From IMG/VR virus record IMGVR_UViG_3300027712_001407, positions 1 to 48,383 of that record: 48,383 nucleotides of DNA. One strand, written 5' to 3'. This document shows positions 1-7,980 of the stretch, one piece after another. Source of the stretch: a virus. The notes beneath the pieces were generated by a model. It had not been told where the DNA came from, made no database searches, and saw nothing but the letters and a program-made list of their open reading frames with translations. Within the stretch, counting starts at the first letter, position 1, and each line of letters starts with the position of its first letter. The position numbers and the translations under genes were made by a program.

Positions 1-1
1 C

Positions 2-118
2 GGCGTGCGAGATGATGGGTTTAAAATTTGCATTGACACTGGAAGTTTTTTACATGATGGATATATTACTGCAATGGTAATAGACGGCCCAAAACAATAT
101 TTTTTAGATAGCAAATAA
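2..118 (+). CDS. C-terminal end of a protein cut by the window edge
   Basis: An open frame enters from the left edge and ends at a TAA at 116-118, giving 38 residues that finish in IDGPKQYFLDSK. No family is recognisable from this tail. It is followed by about 70 nt of non-coding sequence and then the stop codon of the convergent endonuclease gene. Confidence 0.55.
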   Translation, partial: GVRDDGFKICIDTGSFLHDGYITAMVIDGPKQYFLDSK

Positions 119-191
119 ACCACAACAAGTAAAGATTGCACAAAATCACAACAGGACGATATCATCCATTATCTTAAGGAACAACAATATA

Positions 192-875
192 CTATAGTAT
201 GAGTTGTTTTAATGATTTATTTGTTTTTTGACTTTCGAGTCTATTTGTTTTAAAAGATCTATAAATATTAATTTTTCTGCTTAAGCCGATATTAATATGA
301 TTTAAAGATTCACATAAATTAATTCTATTTTGTAGATTTGTAAATTCAAATACAGAATAACCATGATCTTTAGTATGAGATGCGTGAGATTTTTTTCTAT
401 CTTTTCTATATAAAGCATATTGAATATCTTTAGATAAACAATATTCTTCTAAGAAATCCCAACTTTGGTTTTTATTTCCATTAAATCCGACGCGAAATAG
501 ATTATTTTTATCTAAAGATACGCTTCCATCTCCATCAAGAAAACCTTTAATAAAAAATGGCTTCATATTTTCTATTAATTTATAAAACAAAGGGCAACCA
601 TTATTTTTATTATGAAATTGATATTCTTTAAAAAATTGCATTTCTGCCTGTTTGGCGGCTCTAATGCAAGATTGGGGTTTTGTTGAGTTTTTTCTAACTC
701 TTGTCGTATATTTTAAAAAGCCGATATCTTGTAATATAGGCCAAATATATAAAAAATCATCTGTTTTAATTTCAAAAGAAAAATTATAATTATTTTTACA
801 TAAGCCAAAATGACAATCCGCCCAAAAATAACCCAAAATATAACAATGTTCCGCTTTACTTAAATCAAATTTCAT
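192..875 (-). CDS. LAGLIDADG-type homing endonuclease
   Basis: A 227-residue protein with two LAGLIDADG-like helices: YILGYFWADCHF near residue 12 and FIKGFLDGDGSV near residue 108. Each ends in the acidic residue expected to bind the catalytic metal. Two copies in one chain fit a monomeric double-motif homing endonuclease that cuts a long specific site and spreads its own gene. It is free-standing: I see no intron or intein sequence around it. It is read against its neighbours and has a TAAATA late-type box at 899-904, 23 nt before the start, so it probably has its own expression programme. The protein is rich in Lys and Asn with AT-rich codons. The family call rests on the two motifs; activity is not shown. 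Confidence 0.85.
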   Translation of the reverse strand: MKFDLSKAEHCYILGYFWADCHFGLCKNNYNFSFEIKTDDFLYIWPILQDIGFLKYTTRVRKNSTKPQSCIRAAKQAEMQFFKEYQFHNKNNGCPLFYKLIENMKPFFIKGFLDGDGSVSLDKNNLFRVGFNGNKNQSWDFLEEYCLSKDIQYALYRKDRKKSHASHTKDHGYSVFEFTNLQNRINLCESLNHINIGLSRKINIYRSFKTNRLESQKTNKSLKQLIL

Positions 876-898
876 ATATAATAATCGTGTATACCACT

Positions 899-904
899 TA
901 TTTA
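899..904 (-). promoter_or_regulatory. late-type TAAATA box before the LAGLIDADG gene
   Basis: TAAATA on the minus strand, 23 nt upstream of the ATG at 875. It matches the box found before the right-hand late genes, but the spacing is longer here, so a short leader would be made. Confidence 0.4.
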
Positions 905-921
905 CACAAATTAATAAAAAA

Positions 922-1623
922 ATGCAAAATAATACATATGAAAATATACTAATCCTTGGGGACCACCATGGAAATTACAATAGGATTTTTGATAAAATTT
1001 ATAAAAATCAAATCAAAAATTGTCTATTAATTCATGTCGGAGATGGAGGAGAAGGATTCAAGCCTAGAGACGAAGAGCTAAAAACATTTAATATTTTAAA
1101 TGAAAAATTTAGTAGTCTTGGTATTCAATACATGAGTATCAGAGGCAATCATTCAGATCCATCCTACTTTGACGGTTCAGTTAATTTAAGTCATTTTAAA
1201 TTACTTCCAGACTATCACACCGAAATCATTAACGATGAAAAGTTTTTGTTTGTTGGCGGCGCAGTGAGTATTGATCGAGTATACCGTAAGGAAGGCTTAA
1301 GCTACTGGAGCGATGAATTATTTGTTTTAAAGCCAGAGTTGGTTGAAAAATGTGATGTTCTTATTACGCATTCTGCGCCGACTTGGATCGGACCTATTGA
1401 CAAAGAAGGCATTAGTAGTTGGTGCGAAAAAGATCCAACACTCTGGGATTTATGCTACAAAGAGCGTAAAGATCACGATGAACTAATTCGTCTTGCTAAA
1501 CCCACTATGCATTACTGTGGTCATTTTCATTCATATCATTGGGTTGAAATGAACGGCTGCTATTCTACGATTCTCGCCATTGAGCAGATTAAAGAGCATA
1601 AACTTATCGAATCTGCTTTTTAA
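922..1623 (+). CDS. calcineurin-like metallophosphoesterase
   Basis: A 233-residue protein with the full metal-binding series of the calcineurin-like phosphoesterase fold: GDHHGN at residues 13-18, VGDGGE at 39-44, RGNHSD near 75, THSAPTW near 149 and CGHFHSYH near 199. The family hydrolyses phosphomono- or diesters with two metal ions. The substrate cannot be read from sequence; small phage members are often cyclic-nucleotide or nucleic-acid end phosphatases. The stop codon TAA at 1621-1623 is also the first part of the promoter box for the next gene. It is one of three such enzymes in this window. Confidence 0.85.
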   Translation: MQNNTYENILILGDHHGNYNRIFDKIYKNQIKNCLLIHVGDGGEGFKPRDEELKTFNILNEKFSSLGIQYMSIRGNHSDPSYFDGSVNLSHFKLLPDYHTEIINDEKFLFVGGAVSIDRVYRKEGLSYWSDELFVLKPELVEKCDVLITHSAPTWIGPIDKEGISSWCEKDPTLWDLCYKERKDHDELIRLAKPTMHYCGHFHSYHWVEMNGCYSTILAIEQIKEHKLIESAF

Positions 1624-1646
1624 ACACTGCGTTACAATAACATTAC
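1621..1646 (+). promoter_or_regulatory. AAACACTG promoter cassette before yqeY
   Basis: AAACACTG at 1622-1629, then CGT, then TACAAT as a -10-like hexamer, then 8 nt to the ATG at 1647. The TAA stop of the upstream gene lies inside the box. Confidence 0.7.
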
Positions 1647-2087
1647 ATGAAAACTAAAATACAAGAAGATTTGGTCGTCGCTATGCGAGCCAAAGACACC
1701 ATAAAGCTTAATGTTTTGCGATCAGTCAAAACCGCAATTACCAATGCTGAAAAGGCAAACAAAGACAATCCTCTTGCTGATCTTGAATTGGTGAACGTTG
1801 TTCGTAAATTGGTGAATCAGCGCAATGATAGTATTGATCAATTTGTCAATGCCAAGCGTTTTGATTTGGCTGATAATGAACGCCAAGAAAAACAAATTCT
1901 TGAAAACTATCTTCCACAATCTTTGACCGAAGATGAACTGAACGCTCTGGTCAATACAACTATTGAGGAGTCGCAAGCAACTACCAAAAAAGACATGGGT
2001 AAGGTTATCAAGGCAGTTCAAGAAAAAGCTCAAGGACGGGCTGATAACAAGGCTATTTCTCAATTGGTCAATTCTAAACTTAACTGA
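1647..2087 (+). CDS. yqeY: GatB/YqeY family protein
   Basis: A 146-residue protein matching the YqeY family along its whole length: N-terminal helical part with AMRAKDTIKLNVLRS, central RNDSIDQF and ERQEKQILENYLPQSL, and C-terminal KDMGKVIKAVQEK followed by a GRADNKAIS segment. YqeY resembles the tail domain of the GatB subunit of glutamyl/aspartyl-tRNA amidotransferase, a helical domain that contacts tRNA. No enzymatic site is known in free-standing members. The length matches bacterial YqeY (about 147). In this phage it sits with RNA ligases and tRNA-related genes, so a tRNA-linked role is possible. It has its own promoter cassette. Confidence 0.88.
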   Translation: MKTKIQEDLVVAMRAKDTIKLNVLRSVKTAITNAEKANKDNPLADLELVNVVRKLVNQRNDSIDQFVNAKRFDLADNERQEKQILENYLPQSLTEDELNALVNTTIEESQATTKKDMGKVIKAVQEKAQGRADNKAISQLVNSKLN

Positions 2088-2092
2088 GAGAT

Positions 2093-2338
2093 ATGAAAGG
2101 TAAATTTTACATATGCGATTGTGGTCATGGCGGTCTTTATGTCCAATATGACAATGATTATGGATTGGAGATTTCACACTTCCAATATGACGTTTCTCGT
2201 AGTTTCTGGAATCGTATTAAATTTGCATGGAAATGCTTGACAGGAAAGCCATACTCTGATATGGTGTTGCTGTCCGATTCTAAAATCGCAGATTTAGTGG
2301 ATCAACTGATCCATGTTCAAAACACTGACCTAAAATAA
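2093..2338 (+). CDS. small conserved-looking phage protein
   Basis: An 81-residue protein with an N-terminal CDCGHGG segment and several aromatic residues. I do not recognise the family. It begins 5 nt after yqeY; GAGAG upstream of its ATG could act as a weak ribosome-binding site. It ends 5 nt before the RNA ligase gene, so these three genes form one unit. Confidence 0.65.
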   Translation: MKGKFYICDCGHGGLYVQYDNDYGLEISHFQYDVSRSFWNRIKFAWKCLTGKPYSDMVLLSDSKIADLVDQLIHVQNTDLK

Positions 2339-2343
2339 ACAAG

Positions 2344-3402
2344 ATGAAAAAAATTGCTAGTATTGAAAAGATTGTAGAAGTTTGCGATCATCCGAACGCC
2401 GAACGATTGGAAATTGTTAAAGTTCTTGGATATCAGTGTGTAACTCAAAAGGGTCTACATAAAACTGGAGACACGATCATTTATATCCAACCTGACAGCA
2501 TTCTTCCTGAACAGCCGTGGGCGGAAGATTACCGCAAGTATTCACCTTCTCGTATTCGCGCCGTAAAATTGAGGGGAGAATATAGCGAAGGGGTTGTTGT
2601 TCGCCTTGACCAAGTTGCTGAGTTCTTGCCTGCTGATGGTGATATCCAAGAAGGGGATGATATGGCTGTTATTCTTGGTGTCGAACATTATGAACCACCA
2701 GCACCTCAAGATCTTAGTGCCAAGGGACTTCTTCCATTTGGAATTCCTAAGACTGATGAAGAGCGTTGGGAAAATATCGTCTCTGTTCTTCCTATTGGAG
2801 AAACTGTTGATGTTACTCTTAAGGTTGACGGTCAGAGTTGGAGTGCATACTACAAACTTGATCAAGACGCATTTGGAGTTCTTGGCCGAACCATGGAATA
2901 CAAGCTTGAATGCGGTAATCGTTACACCGCTCAAATTGATCGTTATGGTATTGAAGAAAAGCTTCGTGCGTTTGGTCAGAAACATAATGTCTCTATTTGT
3001 ATTCGTGGTGAAAGCTATGGAGAAGGAGTGCAGAACTTTACACACAATCCACACGCCAAGGAAAAGGCTGGTCTTGCTCTGTTTAGCGTGTATCTGATTG
3101 ATGAACATCGTTATGCTCGTAAGGGCGATCCGTTCTATGTTGATATTGTCTCTGCTGAACTTGGTCTTCCTACCGTTGAATTCATCGAACGTGACGTTGT
3201 TCTTACTGAAGAACTCATTCAGAAGTATTCTATTGGTATTGATAAGATCAATGGCAAACCATTTGAAGGAGTGGTAATTAACCACGGCGCATATGTTAAG
3301 CCGAAAACCATTCAGACTCCAGATGGTGATAAAGTGGTTGATTACAAATACAATCCGGGATCGTTCAAGATCATCAACAAGAACTACGACAGTAAGAAGT
3401 GA
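2344..3402 (+). CDS. RNA ligase, Rnl5 (Deinococcus DRB0094)-like
   Basis: A 352-residue protein in two parts. Residues 1-115 look like an OB-fold domain, as in the Deinococcus RNA ligase group. The rest is a nucleotidyltransferase domain with motif I LKVDG (Lys160 as predicted adenylate acceptor), motif III IRGESYG near 222, motif IV FEGVVI near 309 and motif V FKIINK near 342. Such enzymes use ATP to seal 3'-OH/5'-phosphate RNA ends through a ligase-AMP intermediate. It is unrelated in layout to the Rnl1-like ligase at 11.6 kb. The stop overlaps the next start (TGATG). Likely role: repair of nicked RNA after host tRNA or rRNA cleavage (inference). Confidence 0.85.
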   Translation: MKKIASIEKIVEVCDHPNAERLEIVKVLGYQCVTQKGLHKTGDTIIYIQPDSILPEQPWAEDYRKYSPSRIRAVKLRGEYSEGVVVRLDQVAEFLPADGDIQEGDDMAVILGVEHYEPPAPQDLSAKGLLPFGIPKTDEERWENIVSVLPIGETVDVTLKVDGQSWSAYYKLDQDAFGVLGRTMEYKLECGNRYTAQIDRYGIEEKLRAFGQKHNVSICIRGESYGEGVQNFTHNPHAKEKAGLALFSVYLIDEHRYARKGDPFYVDIVSAELGLPTVEFIERDVVLTEELIQKYSIGIDKINGKPFEGVVINHGAYVKPKTIQTPDGDKVVDYKYNPGSFKIINKNYDSKK

Positions 3403-3566
3403 TGAACGATACTGAAACCACTATACATTTCACCATCCAGCATCCTATTCAGACTGGATACTGGCGACTTAATGATCAGATCAAAGTGATGACAATCACC
3501 CGTCCTTCATTATGGACGAGATTTTGGGTTTCGTTTTTCTTTGGCGTAAAGTGGATCAGTTATTGA
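3402..3566 (+). CDS. small hypothetical protein
   Basis: A 54-residue frame whose ATG overlaps the TGA of the RNA ligase gene (TGATG), typical of coupled translation. The C-terminal half is rich in aromatic and hydrophobic residues (RFWVSFFFGVKW) and might touch a membrane. No family is recognised. Confidence 0.5.
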   Translation: MNDTETTIHFTIQHPIQTGYWRLNDQIKVMTITRPSLWTRFWVSFFFGVKWISY

Positions 3567-3590
3567 CATTCCAAAATATCGTGCTAAAAC

Positions 3591-3596
3591 TAAATA
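3591..3596 (+). promoter_or_regulatory. late-type TAAATA box before the 3604 gene
   Basis: TAAATA lies 7 nt before the ATG at 3604, the same spacing as in the right-hand late region. A TTGACA at 3563-3568 lies 22 nt upstream and may be incidental. Confidence 0.5.
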
Positions 3597-3603
3597 TCAT
3601 AGT

Positions 3604-3813
3604 ATGAAGAACAAACACGGAACGGGTTATGAAATTGTTGAAAACCACGACGGCACTTACACATTACTTGAATTGCATGGTGATAAAACATACGTTGTTG
3701 TTGCTAATGTTACTCTCGATGAAGCTTTGGAAGCCAAACAAAATCTTCAATCAGATGCGACACCACAAGATTTTAAAACATTTTACAACAACACACACAA
3801 ATATACAAAATAA
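3604..3813 (+). CDS. small hypothetical protein
   Basis: A 69-residue protein, GTGYEIVENHDGTYTLLE at the start, that looks like a small beta-rich fold followed by a helical tail. No family recognised. It is one of the few left-hand genes with a TAAATA box rather than the AAACACTG cassette, so it may be expressed late. Confidence 0.6.
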   Translation: MKNKHGTGYEIVENHDGTYTLLELHGDKTYVVVANVTLDEALEAKQNLQSDATPQDFKTFYNNTHKYTK

Positions 3814-3823
3814 TCAAAATACT

Positions 3824-4897
3824 ATGAACATAAAAGAACAAGTAATCAAAGCGAAAAATCAGGGATTATCTTATAAACAAATATCCGATACTTATGGAGT
3901 TCCCCGCTCAACAGCATTTGATTGGGTTAAAGCCGCTGGTGCATATGATGAGCCAATCGTTGTGGGTGTTATCAATACAAATCTCAAACGAGAAAAGGAT
4001 GTCAAGTTTGATAAAACATCTGACAATGTTTTAGAGTTCCTAGAACAGTTGGCACCTATTGAAGTTCAACCATCCAACAACAGTGCCATTTCACATTCTG
4101 TCAACAATGGATATGCAATGGTCATTGGCGATATGCATTTCCCAAAACAATGCGATAAGACAATCAGCATTTTTCTACAAGTGGTTGAAAAGCTTCAACC
4201 CGAAACCATCATTTTAAATGGTGATACTGTTGATCTTCTAGCGGTTTCTCGTTATCCAAAAGACATTCGAAGCCAATACAATCTTCTTGAAGAGCGCATT
4301 GCTTATCATAAGTTCTTAGACAGTTTACTTGCCATTGTTTCAGAGGAAACCCAAATCATTGAAGTTAATGCCAACCATAGCGGTAATGATGTTACTGGAC
4401 GTTGGTGGCGTTATCTCTCCGAGCGAATTGGAGAATTGGCAGTCTTGCCAGAAATAAGAAACGTGCTTTCTTATGAAAGTGTATTCCTTGGCAATTACAA
4501 AGAGCGGGTGTCTCTTGTTGATTATGTCAACATCACCGATGATTTCGTTATTATTCACGGTGATGTTGTGCGCAAGAATGGGGGCTATTCTGCTAGAGGT
4601 ATGCTTGACAAGCTTAACATTTCGTTAATGCACAACCACACTCATCGTATCGGGTCTACTGCTCAACGCATTCCCGGTATTGGAAAGCGTAAAGACAAGC
4701 AAATCTTTGCATGGGAAAATGGTTGTGCGTGTGATTTAAATCCAGTTTATGCAAGCAGCCCAAATTGGCAGAATGGCTTCAGTATTATCGGATTGGATAA
4801 TAACTGCAATGACCAGCCATATTCCGTTGAACAGGTAATGGTTCTCGATGGTGTTGCCCATGTATCAACTCTTGGAGAAACTATCACAGCAATTTAA
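3824..4897 (+). CDS. HTH domain fused to a calcineurin-like phosphoesterase
   Basis: A 357-residue protein. Residues 1-40 form a helix-turn-helix of the resolvase/transposase type (GLSYKQISDTYGVPRSTAFDW). A linker leads to a phosphoesterase domain with GDMHFP near 107, LNGDTVD near 130, NANHSGN near 183, IHGDVV near 245 and HNHTHRIG near 270. A DNA-binding head on a two-metal phosphoesterase suggests a nuclease or phosphatase that acts on DNA. The frame stays open upstream to 3629, but that part overlaps the 3604 gene, and the ATG at 3824 starts directly at the HTH. Related fusions occur in large phages; the substrate is unknown. Confidence 0.82.
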   Translation: MNIKEQVIKAKNQGLSYKQISDTYGVPRSTAFDWVKAAGAYDEPIVVGVINTNLKREKDVKFDKTSDNVLEFLEQLAPIEVQPSNNSAISHSVNNGYAMVIGDMHFPKQCDKTISIFLQVVEKLQPETIILNGDTVDLLAVSRYPKDIRSQYNLLEERIAYHKFLDSLLAIVSEETQIIEVNANHSGNDVTGRWWRYLSERIGELAVLPEIRNVLSYESVFLGNYKERVSLVDYVNITDDFVIIHGDVVRKNGGYSARGMLDKLNISLMHNHTHRIGSTAQRIPGIGKRKDKQIFAWENGCACDLNPVYASSPNWQNGFSIIGLDNNCNDQPYSVEQVMVLDGVAHVSTLGETITAI

Positions 4898-4908
4898 AAT
4901 GATGCGTC

Positions 4909-5094
4909 ATGAAAAAATCAAATATCAAAACGCCGTTTGATTATGGTCAATATCGTATTGAATACAGAACTGTTCGTGATGGAGAGTTGCGTTTTCTCAA
5001 AAAGAAAATAACAGATTTACAGATTGCATTCAAAGAATCCTCAAAGTTGAGAGATTTGGGATATGATGATGTAATAGTCAGAACAAATACATAA
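4909..5094 (+). CDS. small hypothetical protein
   Basis: A 61-residue basic protein starting MKKSNIKTPFDYGQYRIEYR. It begins 11 nt after the preceding gene and ends 7 nt before the next. No family recognised. Confidence 0.55.
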   Translation: MKKSNIKTPFDYGQYRIEYRTVRDGELRFLKKKITDLQIAFKESSKLRDLGYDDVIVRTNT

Positions 5095-5101
5095 ATGAAT
5101 A

Positions 5102-5290
5102 ATGAATAAATACGAAGCTGAAATTGATGGGCATAGTTTTTTGATGGTTGATGACACCACCATCGAAGTTTGGGATAATTATGAAAGTGAGCATCCAATT
5201 GGTTACATTGCAGTAAAAGATGGTAGCATTAAATCTGAGAAAGACTTTCATTATGAAGTAATGGATTGGTCAGCAAAAAATATATTGTGA
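5102..5290 (+). CDS. small hypothetical protein
   Basis: A 62-residue acidic protein (MNKYEAEIDGHSFLMVDD at the start). Unrecognised. It is the last gene before a fresh promoter cassette. Confidence 0.55.
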   Translation: MNKYEAEIDGHSFLMVDDTTIEVWDNYESEHPIGYIAVKDGSIKSEKDFHYEVMDWSAKNIL

Positions 5291-5308
5291 ATCAACTTTT
5301 TTAATAAA

Positions 5309-5333
5309 TTAAACACTGCGGTAGCTTATTGGC
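5309..5333 (+). promoter_or_regulatory. AAACACTG promoter cassette before the RadA-like gene
   Basis: AAACACTG at 5311-5318, CGG, hexamer TAGCTT, then 6 nt (ATTGGC) and the ATG at 5334. No Shine-Dalgarno-like sequence. Confidence 0.75.
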
Positions 5334-6299
5334 ATGGACCTGAACTACACAGAAGTCGAATTCACAAAAATTAAAGATGTAGAAATTCCGCAAGAATTCT
5401 ACAATCGACTAACTACCAATATCCAACACTTGGATGATATTTTTGGTGGTGGAATCTTTCCCGGTTCCACCATCACACTTATTTCTGATCCGGGTATTGG
5501 TAAAAGTATTTTCTCTTTGCAGCTTGCTGAATATTTGACAAAAAATCATTATCGCGTTGCCTATTCATCTGGGGAGGAAGACATTTCTCAAATTGCATTC
5601 AATGCTGGTCGTCTTAATGTTGAAGAGCTTAAGATTGGAACCATTACTGACGTTGATAGATTAACTGCCGCTATGGAAAATCTTGATTTCATTGTCATTG
5701 ATAGTTTCCAATGTTTGAAAACCAAACAAGACTTAAACTCAAAACAACTGGTCAAGTATATTTCAAATACGATGATCAAACAGGCAAAGAATGTTAAGTG
5801 TTCCCTGTTGTTTATTGTGCAGCTTACCACAAGCGGAGACATGCGAGGAGGTAACGTGTTGCCTTATGCTGTTGATACAAACATTCGAATTTCAAAACAC
5901 GATGACAACGAAGAACAACGCATCATCAATGTTTATAAAAACAGGTTCGGAAAGACAGGCAAACACGTTGCTATGATGACACACCAAGGTTATGATTTTG
6001 CTGGTGTTTACGTAGAACCTGAGAAAACTAAGACTGTGCGCATCAGCATCAATGAACAGCGCAAAGATCAAATTCTTGACATGGTGGATCATCCGTTCAT
6101 TACTGTCAATCGAATTGTCAATGACTTAAACATTGGACTGCAAACCGCAAACAATTTGTTACGAGAGTTGACAGCACTTGGAAAAATTGAAAAATTTGGT
6201 CGAGGTAATTCTGCAGTTTGGATAAGTGACCGCTTGACAAAGCAAGAGTTTCTGCTAAAATCTCTGGACTCTCTAGCACAACAATATCAAAATGTCTGA
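5334..6299 (+). CDS. RadA/Sms-like RecA-fold ATPase with C-terminal winged helix
   Basis: A 321-residue protein. The core is a RecA-type ATPase: FGGGIFPGS before Walker A SDPGIGKS (51-58), YSSGEED near 77 and Walker B FIVIDS near 119. The GGGxxPG, SGEE and AGRL segments are typical of RadA/Sms, which helps branch migration in recombination. RadA's N-terminal zinc finger and C-terminal Lon-like domain are missing. Instead residues 250-305 look like a winged helix-turn-helix (ITVNRIVNDLNIGLQTANNL). It is therefore a shortened phage form. A role in recombination or as a DnaB/KaiC-like helper is possible; DNA binding through the tail is inferred. Confidence 0.8.
   Translation: MDLNYTEVEFTKIKDVEIPQEFYNRLTTNIQHLDDIFGGGIFPGSTITLISDPGIGKSIFSLQLAEYLTKNHYRVAYSSGEEDISQIAFNAGRLNVEELKIGTITDVDRLTAAMENLDFIVIDSFQCLKTKQDLNSKQLVKYISNTMIKQAKNVKCSLLFIVQLTTSGDMRGGNVLPYAVDTNIRISKHDDNEEQRIINVYKNRFGKTGKHVAMMTHQGYDFAGVYVEPEKTKTVRISINEQRKDQILDMVDHPFITVNRIVNDLNIGLQTANNLLRELTALGKIEKFGRGNSAVWISDRLTKQEFLLKSLDSLAQQYQNV
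6234..6261 (+). promoter_or_regulatory. sigma70-like promoter inside the RadA-like gene
   Basis: TTGACA at 6234-6239, a 16-nt spacer and TAAAAT at 6256-6261, about 30 nt before the start of the next gene at 6292. A good match to a host housekeeping promoter, but not tested. Confidence 0.45.
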
Positions 6300-6522
6300 A
6301 GAACCTACCATCATTCTTCCAGTAAACATTCTGGAACAAGATTTATCAATAGCAGAGCTTGGCACCATCATGGTACTCATGTGCTTGCCGCATTTGACAC
6401 CAACAGTTAAAAATGTTTGGCTCAAAGATAAAACATTCGAATCTGGAATTTTAAGTTTAGATTCTAAAGGGTTAATAACCATTGAAGATAATGTTGCTAC
6501 CATCAACTTTACAAACCAATAA
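6292..6522 (+). CDS. small hypothetical protein
   Basis: A 76-residue protein overlapping the end of the RadA-like gene by 8 nt. The sequence (LSIAELGTIMVLMCLPHL then ILSLDSKGLITIEDN) looks like a small winged-helix or replication-accessory fold: two helices followed by a beta hairpin. No named family. A sigma70-like promoter lies just upstream. Confidence 0.6.
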   Translation: MSEEPTIILPVNILEQDLSIAELGTIMVLMCLPHLTPTVKNVWLKDKTFESGILSLDSKGLITIEDNVATINFTNQ

Positions 6523-6523
6523 C

Positions 6524-6691
6524 ATGACAACTATTGAATCAATAATCAGAGAACTTAGAATCACTTGGGGATATGATACCATCGAATTGAATCACATCAG
6601 AGAATTACTAGAAGAATATGGAGCGATAGAATACACTAGAGGCATATTACAATCTGATAAATTTTTAAAATACGAACAATCAGAACAATAA
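6524..6691 (+). CDS. small hypothetical protein
   Basis: A 55-residue mainly helical protein (MTTIESIIRELRITWGYD). The ATG at 6524 directly follows the upstream stop; the longer frame from 6482 would overlap it. Its stop TAA merges with the next promoter box. Confidence 0.55.
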   Translation: MTTIESIIRELRITWGYDTIELNHIRELLEEYGAIEYTRGILQSDKFLKYEQSEQ

Positions 6692-6713
6692 AACACTGCA
6701 CCAGACTACAAAC
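6689..6713 (+). promoter_or_regulatory. AAACACTG promoter cassette, YD-family variant 1
   Basis: AAACACTG at 6691-6698, CAC, CAGACT, then ACAAAC and the ATG at 6714. This exact variant precedes all YD-repeat paralogues. Confidence 0.75.
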
Positions 6714-7478
6714 ATGATCGCTTGCAAAGCTACTTATAATTTCAAATGTCTCAATCAAGAGTATAAAATCGGAAAGACTTATACATCTGATAAGTTGGAA
6801 ATCTGTAAACACGGTTTCCACTTCTGTCAAAATATGGAAGATGTATTAGAATATTATCAACCATCAAAAGATTTCGTTCTTCTTGAAATTGAAGTTCTCG
6901 GCAAGATTGAAACGAATAGAGATAAATCCGTTACGGATAAGTTCCGTGTAATTCGTGTAATTCCTTTTGAGGAATATACTGATATCATGAAATCTCGATT
7001 TCCCACCTGTGAATACGATGAAAGGAATAATCTTATTTCTATAACGTATCCAGATTGTGAAAGGCATACCTATGAATACGATGATAGGAATAATCGTATT
7101 TCTGAGACTTATCCAAGTGGTACCAAGTGTATCTATGAATACGATGATAGGAATAATCGTATTTCTACAACGCGTCCAAATGGCGAAAAGTATACCGTTG
7201 AATACGATGAAAAGAATAATCTTATTTCTATGACGTATCCAAATGGTGTCAAGTATACCTATGAATACGATGAAAGGAGTAATCGTATTTCTACGACGAC
7301 TCCAAATGGCGAAAAGTATACCGTTGAATACGATGAAAAGAATAATCTTATTTCTGAGACGCATCCAAATGGTCGCAAGACTACCTTTGAATACGATGAA
7401 AGGAATAATCATATTTCTACGACGTATCCAGATGGTAAAAAGCATACCTTTGAATACGCTAATGTAACTGAAAAATAA
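6714..7478 (+). CDS. YD/RHS-repeat protein, paralogue 1
   Basis: A 254-residue protein in two parts. Residues 1-95 are a conserved head (KATYNFKC, a C-KHGFHFC pattern, DFVLLEIEVLGKIET) seen in many phage proteins; I believe it is the DUF7666-type domain. Residues 96-254 are seven tandem 21-residue repeats of the form YDxxNNxISxTYPxGxKYTYE, the RHS/YD repeat of large bacterial toxin shells. Here they occur without an Rhs core or toxin tip and with no signal peptide. Three close paralogues lie at 22.2, 26.4 and 27.2 kb. The 63-bp DNA repeats should recombine easily. Function unknown; a binding or decoy surface is a guess. Confidence 0.85.
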   Translation: MIACKATYNFKCLNQEYKIGKTYTSDKLEICKHGFHFCQNMEDVLEYYQPSKDFVLLEIEVLGKIETNRDKSVTDKFRVIRVIPFEEYTDIMKSRFPTCEYDERNNLISITYPDCERHTYEYDDRNNRISETYPSGTKCIYEYDDRNNRISTTRPNGEKYTVEYDEKNNLISMTYPNGVKYTYEYDERSNRISTTTPNGEKYTVEYDEKNNLISETHPNGRKTTFEYDERNNHISTTYPDGKKHTFEYANVTEK

Positions 7479-7503
7479 AACACTGCACCAGACTACAAAC
7501 ATA
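7476..7503 (+). promoter_or_regulatory. AAACACTG promoter cassette before the macro-domain gene
   Basis: AAACACTG at 7478-7485 followed by CACCAGACTACAAAC, identical to the YD-family cassette. The expected ATG is ATA here, and the gene starts 3 nt later at 7504. Confidence 0.75.
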
Positions 7504-7980
7504 ATGAACATTAAAACAACCAAGGGTGATCTGCTAGAATTTTACAACGACAGCGATTGTGATGTTATTGCACATTGTTGCAATTGCCAAGGCGTTATGG
7601 GTTCTGGTATTGCTCTTCAAATCAAAGAAGAAATCCCCGGAGCTTATCTTGCTTATAAGCAACATGAACAAGACGCTGGTGGTCTTTTTCTAGGAACCAT
7701 TTCGGTCTTTATTGATGACAAGACCAAGGCGATTGTGAATCTCCATGCACAAAACCTGTATGGCTACGATGGTTCTCGCTTTGTTAATTACGAAGCTCTG
7801 TATGAAACACTGCGACAGACTAAAAATCTAATGGAAACCAAAGGATTTAAAACCCTTGGCGTCCCTTACAAAATGGCATGTGATCGCGCTGGTGGAGATT
7901 GGCGCATTGTCATGGCCATGCTAGAAACAATTTTCGAAAATTCTGATATTGATATTCTCGTAGTAGAATATGCAAAATAA
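7504..7980 (+). CDS. macro-domain protein (ADP-ribose binding or hydrolysis)
   Basis: A 158-residue single macro domain: MNIKTTKGDLLEF at the start, HCCNCQGVMGSGIALQI (residues 21-37) as the phosphate- and ribose-binding loop, YKMACDRAGGDW near 120 as the second loop, and a C-terminal IDILVVEY strand. It is closest in style to the Poa1p/ALC1-like class that removes ADP-ribose-1''-phosphate or ADP-ribose adducts. In phages such proteins can undo ADP-ribosylation placed by host toxins. It follows YD paralogue 1 and uses a copy of that gene's promoter. A NADAR protein at 19.2 kb may act in the same pathway. Confidence 0.88.
   Translation: MNIKTTKGDLLEFYNDSDCDVIAHCCNCQGVMGSGIALQIKEEIPGAYLAYKQHEQDAGGLFLGTISVFIDDKTKAIVNLHAQNLYGYDGSRFVNYEALYETLRQTKNLMETKGFKTLGVPYKMACDRAGGDWRIVMAMLETIFENSDIDILVVEYAK

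Noticed and set aside
192-875. The LAGLIDADG gene as part of an intein or intron
   Set aside because: It has its own start, stop and promoter, is on the opposite strand to its neighbours, and no splice junction motifs are visible.
6864-7523. A long minus-strand open frame opposite YD paralogue 1 (and similar ones opposite paralogues 3 and 4)
   Set aside because: It is a shadow created by the 63-bp repeats on the other strand; its product is a repeated hydrophobic pattern without a start signal.
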